From Geobacter sp. (GTDB lineage Bacteria; Desulfobacterota; Desulfuromonadia; Geobacterales; Geobacteraceae): a DNA stretch of 54,172 nucleotides. The stretch's first letter is position 1; each line of letters begins with the position of its first letter. The notes under the pieces are model-generated. The model did no database searches. It was not told where the DNA came from and was given only the letters and a program-made list of their open reading frames with translations. The stretch covers positions 1 through 54,172 of the forward strand of contig POSG01000021.1 of the NCBI GenBank assembly GCA_003314535.1, given 5' to 3'. Below are positions 8,248 to 15,634 of this stretch, one piece after another. The position numbers and the translations under genes were made by a program.

Positions 8248-9084
8248 ATGGATATTCTCGATAGGCAATCAGCTCCACTTACTCCGGAAGAATGGTCTCG
8301 TATAGATGAAGCGGTAGTGAATACTGCCAGAAGCATGCTGGTGGGGAGGAGGGTAATAAACATCCTCGGTCCCCTGGGAGCAGGCGTATACTGCATGCCC
8401 TATTCGGTTTTCAGCGGGAAATCGAGGGCGGGCATAGACATGGTAGGGGAAAGTGTCGACCAGGTTGTGGAACCCGACTGCAGAGCCACCATCAACCTTC
8501 CCATTCTGTACAAGGATTTCAAGATCTTGTGGCGTGATGTGGAAGCGGACCGGCACCTGGGCATTCCCCTCGATGTGAGCACTGCTGCCGTTGCCGCAAA
8601 TTTCGTGGCAGTCCAGGAAGACAACCTGATTTTCAACGGCAATGCTGAACTTGGTCATGAAGGCATTTTTACCGCTGCCGGGCGGCAGAAAATCGCGATC
8701 GGCAGCTGGGACAAGAGCGGTGCCGCACTTGCCGACGCTGTCAAGGCAGTGGGTGCGCTTGCTGCGGCAGGGCATTACGGCCCTTATGCAATGATTGCAA
8801 GTCCGGTGCTCTATGGCAGCATGGTGAGGGTTTACGCATCAACGGGAATGCTGGAACTGGACCAGGTGAAGGCCCTGGTAAGCGGCGGGGTGTTTCCATC
8901 CAATGTTGTCAGCGGCAAAAAGGCTGTGGTGCTTGCGCTGGGTCAGCAAAACCTGAGTCTGGCCCTGGGGCAGGATATGATAACCGCCTATCTGGGACCG
9001 GAGAGCATGAACCATATGTTCCGCGTACTTGAGACGGCTGCGCTCCTCATTCGCCGGGCCGATGCAATCTGCACCCTCGAGTAA
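8248..9084 (+). CDS. Family 1 encapsulin shell protein
   Basis: A 278-residue encapsulin of the HK97-like shell family. The N-terminal helix (LTPEEWSRIDEAVVNTARSM) and the DFKILWRDVEADR, EDNLIFNGN and YLGPESMNHMFRVLETAAL segments are typical of family 1 shells. Sixty or more copies assemble into a protein nanocompartment that encloses cargo. The cargo here is the ferritin-like protein encoded just upstream, which ends in a loading-type peptide. The ribosome site AAAGGAGG lies eight bases before the ATG at 8248. A strong terminator follows 26 bases after the stop, so this is a two-gene operon. Length is normal and nothing appears truncated. Confidence 0.94.
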   Translation: MDILDRQSAPLTPEEWSRIDEAVVNTARSMLVGRRVINILGPLGAGVYCMPYSVFSGKSRAGIDMVGESVDQVVEPDCRATINLPILYKDFKILWRDVEADRHLGIPLDVSTAAVAANFVAVQEDNLIFNGNAELGHEGIFTAAGRQKIAIGSWDKSGAALADAVKAVGALAAAGHYGPYAMIASPVLYGSMVRVYASTGMLELDQVKALVSGGVFPSNVVSGKKAVVLALGQQNLSLALGQDMITAYLGPESMNHMFRVLETAALLIRRADAICTLE

Positions 9085-9110
9085 GGCAATCCTGACGCAG
9101 TGCAGTCTTG

Positions 9111-9150
9111 AGAGGGGCGCACGTTCAGGGCGTCCCTCTTCTCTTTTTTC
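9111..9150 (+). terminator. Intrinsic terminator of the encapsulin operon
   Basis: AGAGGGGCGC (9111-9120) pairs with GCGTCCCTCT (9130-9139) in a 10-bp stem with one G-U pair and a nine-base loop. It is followed by TCTCTTTTTT. Placement right after the encapsulin stop fits an operon end. Confidence 0.88.
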
Positions 9151-9196
9151 CCCTAAGGATATCCCCACGCTGGAAATTCCGATCAATTCTGTGGTA

Positions 9197-9802
9197 ATGT
9201 CAACCCTTGGAACTCCAAAGCGTTACCAAATACAAAAGGATGTAACGGAGGTTTCACTGGCTACGTCTGATGCATTGAACAAGTTTCTTGCCGGCGTGGA
9301 GGTCAGAGCATACCGTATGGCGGAATTCTCGATCGGAGATGCCGATGAGGCTCTCGACCTGGTGCAGGATGCAATGCTTGGTTTTGTCAAGCGCTATGCT
9401 GCCAAACCGGAGGCCGAATGGAACGCTATTTTCTATCGCATACTCCAGAACCGGATAACCGACTGGTACCGGCGCACGGCTGTCCGTAACAGGTTCCGGG
9501 CATGGTTCGGCAATTCCGACGATGACGGCGATGAAAGAGAGGATCCGATCCAGACCATTGCTGATACGAGCAGCCCCGACCCTGCCAAGTCCCTGTACCA
9601 CTCGGATGCGGTTGCCGCCATGAAAACCGCGATCAGTTCCCTGCCTTTGCGGCAACGTCAGGCTTTCATGCTCAGGGCGTGGGAAGGAATGGATGTCGCC
9701 CAGACCGCATTTGCCATGGGATGCTCGGAGGGAAGCGTGAAAACCCATTATTCGCGGGCAGTGCATACCCTGCGCGGCCTGCTCGAGGAGTTTAAGCCAT
9801 GA
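9197..9802 (+). CDS. RNA polymerase sigma factor (ECF-like)
   Basis: A sigma-70 family factor of about 180-200 residues. Region 2 covers DADEALDLVQDAMLGFVKRY and WNAIFYRILQNRITDWYRR. Region 4 covers LPLRQRQAFMLRAWEGMDV and CSEGSVKTHYSRAVHTLRG. The start is uncertain. ATG at 9197 has no ribosome site. A CTG at 9257 lies five bases after GGAGG and would give a protein starting LATSDALNKFLAGVE, which is where I expect relatives to begin. No other start fits the GGAGG. It overlaps the DUF3619 gene by four bases (ATGA). A GGAACT sequence at 9209 resembles an ECF -35 box, hinting at autoregulation. Confidence 0.88.
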   Translation: MSTLGTPKRYQIQKDVTEVSLATSDALNKFLAGVEVRAYRMAEFSIGDADEALDLVQDAMLGFVKRYAAKPEAEWNAIFYRILQNRITDWYRRTAVRNRFRAWFGNSDDDGDEREDPIQTIADTSSPDPAKSLYHSDAVAAMKTAISSLPLRQRQAFMLRAWEGMDVAQTAFAMGCSEGSVKTHYSRAVHTLRGLLEEFKP

Positions 9803-10161
9803 GTGGCGAAGAACGGGACAGAGTGTTCGTGGAGAATGTTGCTAAAGTGCTGGCGGAAGCTGAGGAGAGCACCGATACTCTCACGAGGATGCGTCTTAAG
9901 GGCGCACGCCTGAGGGCTTTGGAGGCGGCGGAGAAACCCGTTCCATGGTATGTCCGGTTCCCGAAATGGATTACGGCCGGTGGACTGGCTACCGCCATGG
10001 TCATAGTCATGGCCATATCCTTCTGGCACACGACTGACCAGCAGCCCAAGACTGCCGGCCAGGTTGAGGACCTGGAAATCATGACGACGCATGAACAGCT
10101 GGATCTCTACAAGGATCTGGACTTTTACCGCTGGCTGGAGACCGTGGACAATGCGGGTTAG
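9799..10161 (+). CDS. DUF3619-like membrane-anchored protein, putative anti-sigma factor
   Basis: A 120-residue protein with a charged cytoplasmic N-terminus (residues 1-50), one membrane helix (ITAGGLATAMVIVMAISFW, about residues 58-76) and an external C-terminal tail ending in DLDFYRWLE. It starts within the stop codon of the sigma factor gene, so the two are translationally coupled. The arrangement sigma factor/DUF3619/DUF3106 recurs in other proteobacteria, from memory. The topology and position suggest it holds the sigma factor at the membrane, but no known anti-sigma motif such as HxxxCxxC is present. The next gene starts 11 bases before its stop. Confidence 0.75.
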   Translation: MSGEERDRVFVENVAKVLAEAEESTDTLTRMRLKGARLRALEAAEKPVPWYVRFPKWITAGGLATAMVIVMAISFWHTTDQQPKTAGQVEDLEIMTTHEQLDLYKDLDFYRWLETVDNAG

Positions 10162-10414
10162 TGGGGCGGGTTTCGTGGTCCTTGCGTGCTTGATGTGCGC
10201 CACCGCCCACGCAAGGACTGCTTCCGGCGCTCCCCCGGCGGAAATGCTGGAATTTCTGGGCACCTATGAAACGTCGTCGGGCAAGGAGATGGATCCTATG
10301 GCCCTTTCACCTGTAGCCGAAAAGAAAAGTAAACCGGCCAGGAAGGCGGCCGCGAAGACCACGACTTCCAAGAGAAAAATAAAGAAACAGAAAAAGGATG
10401 GTGGACATGAATAG
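10151..10414 (+). CDS. Small secreted basic protein of the sigma-factor operon
   Basis: An 87-residue protein with an N-terminal export signal (RVSGAGFVVLACLMCATAHA, residues 2-21). A short acidic middle part (EMLEFLGTYE) and a Lys/Ala-rich tail (KKSKPARKAAAK onward) follow. The composition is low complexity and no family is recognised. Its start overlaps the DUF3619 stop by 11 bases and its end overlaps the DUF3106 start, so it is certainly in the same operon. A periplasmic or envelope role is inferred from the signal. Confidence 0.65.
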   Translation: MRVSGAGFVVLACLMCATAHARTASGAPPAEMLEFLGTYETSSGKEMDPMALSPVAEKKSKPARKAAAKTTTSKRKIKKQKKDGGHE

Positions 10415-10901
10415 GTTTCTGCGGTTACTCATCACAGTGACGATCCTCAGTGTCGCGGCAATGGCGTGGGGAGAAGGTGCGAGCCCGTCGTCGTGGGATC
10501 AGCTTCCCAGGGATGAACAGGAGCTGCTGAAGCCTTACAAGGATAGATGGGAACAGTTGCCGCAGGAAAAGCGGGACAGGTTGCGAAGGGGTGCGGAACG
10601 GTGGAAGACCATGACTCCCGAGGAGCGCAGCGAGGCGCAGGAACGTTACAGGAGATGGAAGTCGCTGCCTCCCGAACAGCGGGAAATGATACGCAAGCGT
10701 TTTTCCGAATTCCGCAAGCTCCCGCCGGAGGAGCAGGAGAAAATCCGCAGCAGATACAGATGGTTCCGCTCTCTTTCTCCTGAGCAGCGGCGGGCTCTCA
10801 GGGAAAAGTGGCACGGCATGACCCCGGAACAGCGGCAGCAAATGCGGGAACGGTGGCATACTATGAGCCCGGAGGAACGCCAGAATTTCATCCGGCGGTA
10901 G
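10407..10901 (+). CDS. DUF3106 repeat protein, secreted
   Basis: A 164-residue protein with an export signal (about residues 1-23). It has eight copies of a short repeat of the form L/M-x-P-E-E/Q-R spaced about 13-14 residues apart (LPRDEQ, LPQEKR, MTPEER, LPPEQR, LPPEEQ, LSPEQR, MTPEQR, MSPEER), each followed by an aromatic/basic helix such as RWKSL or RYRWF. This is the DUF3106 pattern. The start at 10407 is eight bases after AAGGA. A start at 10398 would add three residues. As the last gene of the sigma-factor operon it is the likely periplasmic effector, perhaps comparable to Spy/CpxP-type helical proteins, but that is inference. Confidence 0.85.
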   Translation: MNRFLRLLITVTILSVAAMAWGEGASPSSWDQLPRDEQELLKPYKDRWEQLPQEKRDRLRRGAERWKTMTPEERSEAQERYRRWKSLPPEQREMIRKRFSEFRKLPPEEQEKIRSRYRWFRSLSPEQRRALREKWHGMTPEQRQQMRERWHTMSPEERQNFIRR

Positions 10902-10952
10902 CTGCTTTGACTTGATAAGCGAACCTGAAACCGCCGGTTCGCCGGAAGGGAT

Positions 10953-11654
10953 TCACTTTTGCAGAATGACTGGCAACGATCTGGCGAGATAGATTTCCAC
11001 GGGATCAACGTGAGCTTGGTAGGCAAGGGCTTCCACTCCGTTTCCAACCGCGAGCCGCAATAGTCTCCCGTACTCCGGGTCAATGCCGTCAGCCGGAGCA
11101 ACGAAAGATGCATCTCCCCGCTGGACAACAAAGAATATCACCCCCCGTCCGCCGTTTTGCACTACCTGAATCAACTCGAGCAGATGCTTCTGCCCCCTCG
11201 TGGTTACCGAATCCGGGAAGAGAGCTGCGTCACCCTCCAAAAGAGTGACGTTTTTCACTTCTACGTAGCAGAGTTCCGATGCGTTGGAGAGGAGAAGGTC
11301 GATTCTGCTCCCGGTTCCGTAGGGGACCTCTGGCCTAATAGTGGGAAACCCTGCTAATTCCGGGACCTTGCCGAGGGACACCGCTTCATGCACCAGCCTG
11401 TTGGGGTGGCCGGTATTGATTCCGACCCATGCATCCCTCGCCAAGACCAGTTCCCAGGTGAAAGGAAATCTTCGCTTCGGGTTTTCGCTCCGGGAGAGCA
11501 GGACGATGCTTCCGGGCTCTGCACAGCCCCGCATGCTTCCAGAATTGGGACAGTGCGCGGTGATTTCCTTCCCGTTGTCAAGAATGATATCGGCAAGGAA
11601 ACGCTTGTAACGGCGCACCAGTTTGCCCCGGTATAATGGATTCGGCAGCTTCAT
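10953..11654 (-). CDS. sfsA: SfsA family DNA/RNA nuclease homologue
   Basis: A 233-residue SfsA homologue of normal length. Recognised segments include YKRFLADIILDNGKEITAHCPNSG (in parts), NTGHPNRLVHEAV, and SRIDLLLSN followed by CYVEVKNVTL and FPDSVTTRGQKHLLEL. The D-x(n)-E-V-K pattern is the PD-(D/E)xK nuclease core. SfsA was first linked to sugar fermentation in E. coli, and its biological role remains unclear. It follows a membrane protein gene on the same strand after a 24-base gap, so the two are likely cotranscribed. A 7-bp hairpin (10919-10942) sits downstream without a T-run. Confidence 0.92.
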   Translation of the reverse strand: MKLPNPLYRGKLVRRYKRFLADIILDNGKEITAHCPNSGSMRGCAEPGSIVLLSRSENPKRRFPFTWELVLARDAWVGINTGHPNRLVHEAVSLGKVPELAGFPTIRPEVPYGTGSRIDLLLSNASELCYVEVKNVTLLEGDAALFPDSVTTRGQKHLLELIQVVQNGGRGVIFFVVQRGDASFVAPADGIDPEYGRLLRLAVGNGVEALAYQAHVDPVEIYLARSLPVILQK

Positions 11655-11678
11655 GGTCGGCAGTGGACGGCGGCTCGC

Positions 11679-12257
11679 TTATTCAATTTCGTCCCGATGC
11701 GTCTGGCCTGGTGCCTGGAAAAAGATCGTGCCCAGCATGACGTCGGAAATTGCACCGGTAATCACTGCTGCGGGAAGCAGGGCCACTGTCGCGATCAGTG
11801 CCCCTGTAGCGACAAGGAAGATGCTGTAGGGCTTCAGCATGCCTCTGAGCGTGTCCTGAGCGCGCAGCAGTTTGAGCCCGAAAAGGACCTGCGTCACTCC
11901 GAACACCACGATGAGAATGAAGCAGAATCGATCTATGGCAATTTCATAAGCGGGCATGAAAACCCCTGCAATCGTCGCAAGGCTGAAAATCAGATTTGTC
12001 GTGATCAGGAAGTCGATATAATTGTCAACTTCATGGAATGAATGGAAATGGTGCAGGTATTTCTTCAACACAGCTGCAAGGTAAATGAAGAGAAAAAGCC
12101 CTGCCAACTGCATGGAAGCCTGTATCACATTCGATATGATGTCTTCTCTTTGCGAGAGCTGATACGACAGCACTAGAAAAGGTATGCTGAGGATCGCGCT
12201 GGTCATGGCCAGATACCCCGCCCGTCTGAAATGTTTGCTGGTCAATTGTTCCCCCAT
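11679..12257 (-). CDS. Multi-pass membrane protein, function unknown
   Basis: A 192-residue integral membrane protein with about five hydrophobic segments (for example YLAMTSAILSIPFLVLSY, LAGLFLFIYLAAVL, FCFILIVVFGVTQVLFGL and IFLVATGALIATVALLPAAV). A His/Phe-rich loop, KKYLHHFHSFHEVDNYIDF, might bind metal or heme. No family is recognised. AGGTGG lies three to eight bases upstream of the ATG at 12257. The gene is followed 24 bases later by sfsA on the same strand. Nothing else indicates its role. Confidence 0.7.
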   Translation of the reverse strand: MGEQLTSKHFRRAGYLAMTSAILSIPFLVLSYQLSQREDIISNVIQASMQLAGLFLFIYLAAVLKKYLHHFHSFHEVDNYIDFLITTNLIFSLATIAGVFMPAYEIAIDRFCFILIVVFGVTQVLFGLKLLRAQDTLRGMLKPYSIFLVATGALIATVALLPAAVITGAISDVMLGTIFFQAPGQTHRDEIE

Positions 12258-12350
12258 GTTCCACCTGCGTCGATTGCTTGCGGAAATGCCGATACGGGCA
12301 TGAAACCGTGACGCAAAAATTATGGTGATGGTAAATTATATTTATTTATA

Positions 12351-12379
12351 TTGAAAAGCCTGCGGAAATGCTGTATTAG
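12351..12379 (+). promoter_or_regulatory. Promoter candidate for an intergenic small RNA
   Basis: TTGAAA (12351-12356, five of six consensus) and TATTAG (12374-12379, four of six) are separated by 17 bases. They face a stretch with no plus-strand gene that ends in a strong terminator hairpin. Confidence 0.5.
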
Positions 12380-12385
12380 TAGAGG

Positions 12386-12466
12386 AGTAGACCCTCCTGC
12401 TATGCACCCCGGTTTCTTCGTTTGGTTGCACTGCTGATCAACCTGAAACCGGGGTGCCTTTTCTTT
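12386..12466 (+). ncRNA. Candidate small RNA ending in an intrinsic terminator
   Basis: About 80 bases run from the predicted start to a terminator hairpin, with no coding frame of note. A small hairpin (AGGAG at 12384-12388 with CTCCT at 12395-12399) is followed by a perfect 13-bp stem, GCACCCCGGTTTC (12404-12416) with GAAACCGGGGTGC (12445-12457). Inside its loop is a five-pair stem (GGTTG/CAACC), and CTTTTCTTT follows. The genes on both sides read leftward, so this plus-strand hairpin terminates no annotated gene. It matches no RNA family I recognise. Confidence 0.45.
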
Positions 12467-12537
12467 GCCTGATCCCTAAATTGAACATTTTTTGTTGAGT
12501 ACTGCGCCGGTCAGTTTTGAAGGTTTTCACGGGCCTG

Positions 12538-13398
12538 CTAACCGATTGAAATCAGGGCTCTTGCAATCTGCAACTCTTCTTCCGAAACCTGGAACGGGTT
12601 GTCGGCGACCATGCCGGCAAGGGCTTTTCTGACCAGGGAACAATGGCTTGCGTAGAGCCCTTCCATGGACTGCCTGCTCAAGGGCAGCCAGCGTACGGCA
12701 GCTGCGTCGTCTCCCGCTTCAGGGTTTACCCTCCGTGCTGTTTCCGCGGGAAGATGAAGATGCTTCGCGGTTGTTTCCATCCAGGCGTGGTCCGTGTTGC
12801 GGGGGTCGTCAACGTAGCCCCGATAGGTCAGCCTCCCTTTCACCATGTCGAGTTTTACCCCTGTTTCCTCCTCCAGTTCTCGCGCCAGGGTACGGGTAAC
12901 CTCTTCTCCCTTGTCAACCATCCCACCGGGGATTGCCCACTGGCCGTTGTCTTTTCTCCGGATGGCGAGAAGCTCGATGGAATTTGTCGCCATGTTGATC
13001 CTGGTGATTATCGGGTCGGCAGCGTAATTCGGCCCCCATTTCCCCAGGAGCCCTCTTCCTGACAAGCCGGTTCTGCCGACAGGGTTCAACGGGCGTCCTT
13101 TTTCGTCATGGAGAAGACGGCCCGAAAAGCTCTCGACCGGAACATCCGCGATGCGGGAAATGTCTTCCGGATCAGCCCAGCCGCCGGGCTTTTGCGTGGA
13201 ATCATTGGCGATCACGACTGGTGATACATAATAGGGCGGGGAGTAACCGGGGAAATCCGCAGTCCACGGCACCATGGGGTCAGGTACCGCGAATCTCGCA
13301 GGGTATTCGGGGGGCTTCTCGAACCGTGCCTTGCAGTGAATGGCAGGTTTTTCCAATATTCTGTCTGATGCCAAGCCGTTCAGTGTTTCTGTGCCCAT
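12538..13398 (-). CDS. Nudix hydrolase, NUDT9-type ADP-ribose pyrophosphatase
   Basis: A 286-residue protein strikingly like animal NUDT9, the mitochondrial ADP-ribose pyrophosphatase. It has FAVPDPMVPW, GRTGLSGRGLLGKWGPNYAA, WAIPGGMVDKGEE, YRGYVDDPRNTDHAWMET and LYASHCSLV. The Nudix box is complete (G-x5-E-x7-R-E-x2-E-E-x-G). The expected reaction is ADP-ribose to AMP plus ribose 5-phosphate. The start at 13398 has a near-perfect AGGAGG six bases upstream. A longer frame to 13629 adds 77 residues without homology. It stands alone and diverges from the fatty-acid-like cluster. NUDT9-type enzymes occur patchily in bacteria. Confidence 0.9.
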   Translation of the reverse strand: MGTETLNGLASDRILEKPAIHCKARFEKPPEYPARFAVPDPMVPWTADFPGYSPPYYVSPVVIANDSTQKPGGWADPEDISRIADVPVESFSGRLLHDEKGRPLNPVGRTGLSGRGLLGKWGPNYAADPIITRINMATNSIELLAIRRKDNGQWAIPGGMVDKGEEVTRTLARELEEETGVKLDMVKGRLTYRGYVDDPRNTDHAWMETTAKHLHLPAETARRVNPEAGDDAAAVRWLPLSRQSMEGLYASHCSLVRKALAGMVADNPFQVSEEELQIARALISIG

Positions 13399-13662
13399 GA
13401 ATTGCCTCCTAAGCCATTCAGCACGGGTTGTCCTGATGGCTCGGATGTCGGCATTAGCCGGAATTGATACCGGAATATTGTATTCCAAGCTTACCCTCTT
13501 GTCGAGATCTATGCTGAGGATTTGTAAGGTCAGCCGGCCTTCGTTGCCTTGGATGGATGAGGTGCCATGAAACACCGTCAACCTTGACAAAGAGATCGCA
13601 TAAAAGGTAGACTTCAACAATTGTAGCATCTGATTCTGAAGTTATTCGCATTTGGGGAAAAG

Positions 13663-14403
13663 ATGGAATTCTGTGGAAAAATTGTCGTGGTCACCGGTGG
13701 TACGAGAGGTATCGGCAGGGCCATATCCCTTCATTTCGCACAGGAGGGGGCGCTGGTTTTCGCAGCCTATCTCAAAAACGACGAAGCGGCCGAATCCCTT
13801 GAGCGGGAAGCGGCGGCCCTGCCCGGCAGAATCAGCGTGATAAAGGCCGATGTGCGCACCAGCGAGGGCGCCAGGGCTGTCATCGACGCGGCGGCCGGCG
13901 ACAGTGGCTACATAGATGTTCTGGTCAACAACGCGGGCATCCTCCGGGATTCCTATCTTGCCATGATGTCGGAAAAGGACTGGGCCGACGTTATCGAGAG
14001 CAATCTGTACCCCCTGTTTCATTGCTGCAAATGGGGAATCAGGAAAATGCTTTCCAGAAGGAAGGGGTCGATCGTGAACATTTCCTCGATCTCCGCTTAC
14101 ACCGGCAACCCCGGGCAGACCAATTACGCTGCCAGCAAGGGTGCGGCCATAAGCTTCACACGGACTCTCGCCAGGGAAACCGGCCCGATGGGCATCCGGG
14201 TCAACGCGGTGGCTCCCGGTCTCATCGACACGGACATGGTTTCTTCCCTGAAGCCCGAAGTAGTCGACTCCATAATCAAGGCCTCTGCGCTGAACCGGAT
14301 CGGCCGGACCGAGGAAGTCGCAGAAGCCGTGGCTTTCCTCTCTTCAGACCGTGCGGCCTATATCACCGGCCAGTGTCTGATCGTCGATGGCGGCATAGCG
14401 TGA
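13663..14403 (+). CDS. 3-oxoacyl-ACP reductase (FabG-like SDR)
   Basis: A 246-residue short-chain dehydrogenase. TGGTRGIG binds the nucleotide, NNAGIL follows beta-4, and the Ser-Tyr-Lys triad lies in SSISAY with NYAASKG. It is most like FabG, reducing beta-ketoacyl-ACP with NADPH. GGGGAAAAG precedes the ATG. It opens a five-gene run with two ketosynthase-like genes, a dehydratase and a LolA-like carrier, so it likely serves a dedicated acyl chain rather than housekeeping fatty acid synthesis. No acyl carrier protein gene lies nearby. The layout resembles aryl-polyene-type clusters in reduced form. Confidence 0.88.
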   Translation: MEFCGKIVVVTGGTRGIGRAISLHFAQEGALVFAAYLKNDEAAESLEREAAALPGRISVIKADVRTSEGARAVIDAAAGDSGYIDVLVNNAGILRDSYLAMMSEKDWADVIESNLYPLFHCCKWGIRKMLSRRKGSIVNISSISAYTGNPGQTNYAASKGAAISFTRTLARETGPMGIRVNAVAPGLIDTDMVSSLKPEVVDSIIKASALNRIGRTEEVAEAVAFLSSDRAAYITGQCLIVDGGIA

Positions 14404-14428
14404 CGGTTAGACTGAAGCCTGGATCAAT

Positions 14429-15634
14429 ATGACGAAGAAAAGAATCGCCATAACAGGAGTCGGGATATTCTGCGCGGCTGGCAAAGATGTTCCCGCTTTC
14501 ACTGAAAACCTGATCAGCGGGAAAAGCGCGATCGGGCCTGTGGACCTTTTCGACATTTCGCGGTTCCCGGCCAGGATCGGCGCTCAGGTACGGGATTACG
14601 ACCCGCTGGATTATTTCGACGCCAAATCCGCCAGGCGGTTGTCCCGCGCCGACCAGTTCGGGCTGATCGCTTCCGGCGAGGCGCTGCGGGAAAGCGGTGT
14701 CCGGGACTGTTATTCTCCGTATGACATCGGAGTTTCCATGGGTGCGGGGGCATCCGGCATGTACCATGCGGAACTCTGGCTCAGGCATACGCTTTCGGGT
14801 GAGCGCGCAAAACCTTCCCTTCTCAGGGGCATCCTTCCGGATCGCACGGCGACCGACATAGCCATGCGCTATGATCTGTGCGGATACCAGGGCAGCATAA
14901 TGACTGCCTGCTCTTCTTCCGCTACTGCCATCGGATGGGGAGCCGACCTGGTCGCCACCGGGAAGCTCAAGGCGGTAGTCTGCGGTGGCTCCGACGCCAT
15001 CTCTCTTCTTACCTATGCCGGTTTCAATTCTTTGCGGGTAGTCGACCCTGAGCCGTGCTCCCCCTTCAGTCTCGACCGGCACGGCATTTCCCTGGGGGAA
15101 GGCGCAGCCTTTCTGGTCCTGGAGGACGAAGATGCCGCCAAAAGGCGTGGTGCGGCCATCCATGGATTCATTCTCGGCTACGCGGCAGCCGGTGAAGCCT
15201 ACCATATGACTGCTCCAGAGCCTACCGGCACAGAAGCGGCGCGGGTGATGACGACTGCGATGGAATATGCGGGGATCACCCGTGATGAGGTTGGCTGGGT
15301 CAATGCCCACGGCACCGGCACGCCATTGAACGACGTGGTGGAGACAAAGGCCATGAAGCTGGTTTTCGGTGAGCTGGCAGGCAATGTGCCGTTGGTTTCG
15401 ACCAAAGGTTTTACCGGCCATTGCCTCGGGTCGGCAGGCGCGATAGAGGCAGTCGCCACGCTGCTCTCGATGAGGGCCGGAATAATTCCCCGGACCCTCA
15501 ATTTCCGCGGAGCCGACCCGGAGTGCGACCTCAATTACTGCCATCACGGCAACCAGCCTGCTGACGCCAGGGTTGCTCTTTCCAATTCCTTTGCTTTCGG
15601 AGGCAACATAACAACATTGGTGGTGGGGATATGA
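14429..15634 (+). CDS. Beta-ketoacyl-ACP synthase (FabF-like)
   Basis: A 401-residue condensing enzyme with an intact catalytic triad: C161 in TACSSSATAIG, H294 in NAHGTGTPLND and H331 in TKGFTGHCLGSAGA. K326 is also present. It should elongate an acyl-ACP with malonyl-ACP. It lies 25 bases after the reductase gene and overlaps the next gene by four bases (ATGA). The overall form is closer to FabF/polyketide KS-alpha than to FabH. Pairing with the degenerate ketosynthase directly downstream suggests a KS/chain-length-factor heterodimer as in aryl polyene or type II polyketide systems. Confidence 0.9.
   Translation: MTKKRIAITGVGIFCAAGKDVPAFTENLISGKSAIGPVDLFDISRFPARIGAQVRDYDPLDYFDAKSARRLSRADQFGLIASGEALRESGVRDCYSPYDIGVSMGAGASGMYHAELWLRHTLSGERAKPSLLRGILPDRTATDIAMRYDLCGYQGSIMTACSSSATAIGWGADLVATGKLKAVVCGGSDAISLLTYAGFNSLRVVDPEPCSPFSLDRHGISLGEGAAFLVLEDEDAAKRRGAAIHGFILGYAAAGEAYHMTAPEPTGTEAARVMTTAMEYAGITRDEVGWVNAHGTGTPLNDVVETKAMKLVFGELAGNVPLVSTKGFTGHCLGSAGAIEAVATLLSMRAGIIPRTLNFRGADPECDLNYCHHGNQPADARVALSNSFAFGGNITTLVVGI

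Noticed and set aside
10919-10942. GCGAACC/GGTTCGC hairpin between the DUF3106 gene and sfsA
   Set aside because: The stem is only seven pairs with no T-run on either side, so I did not list it as a terminator.
13399-13629. N-terminal extension of the NUDT9-like protein
   Set aside because: The frame is open, but an AGGAGG with ideal spacing marks the start at 13398 and the extra 77 residues match nothing.
14363-15547. A 394-codon minus-strand open frame opposite the ketosynthase
   Set aside because: The plus strand has complete ketosynthase motifs. The minus frame resembles no family.
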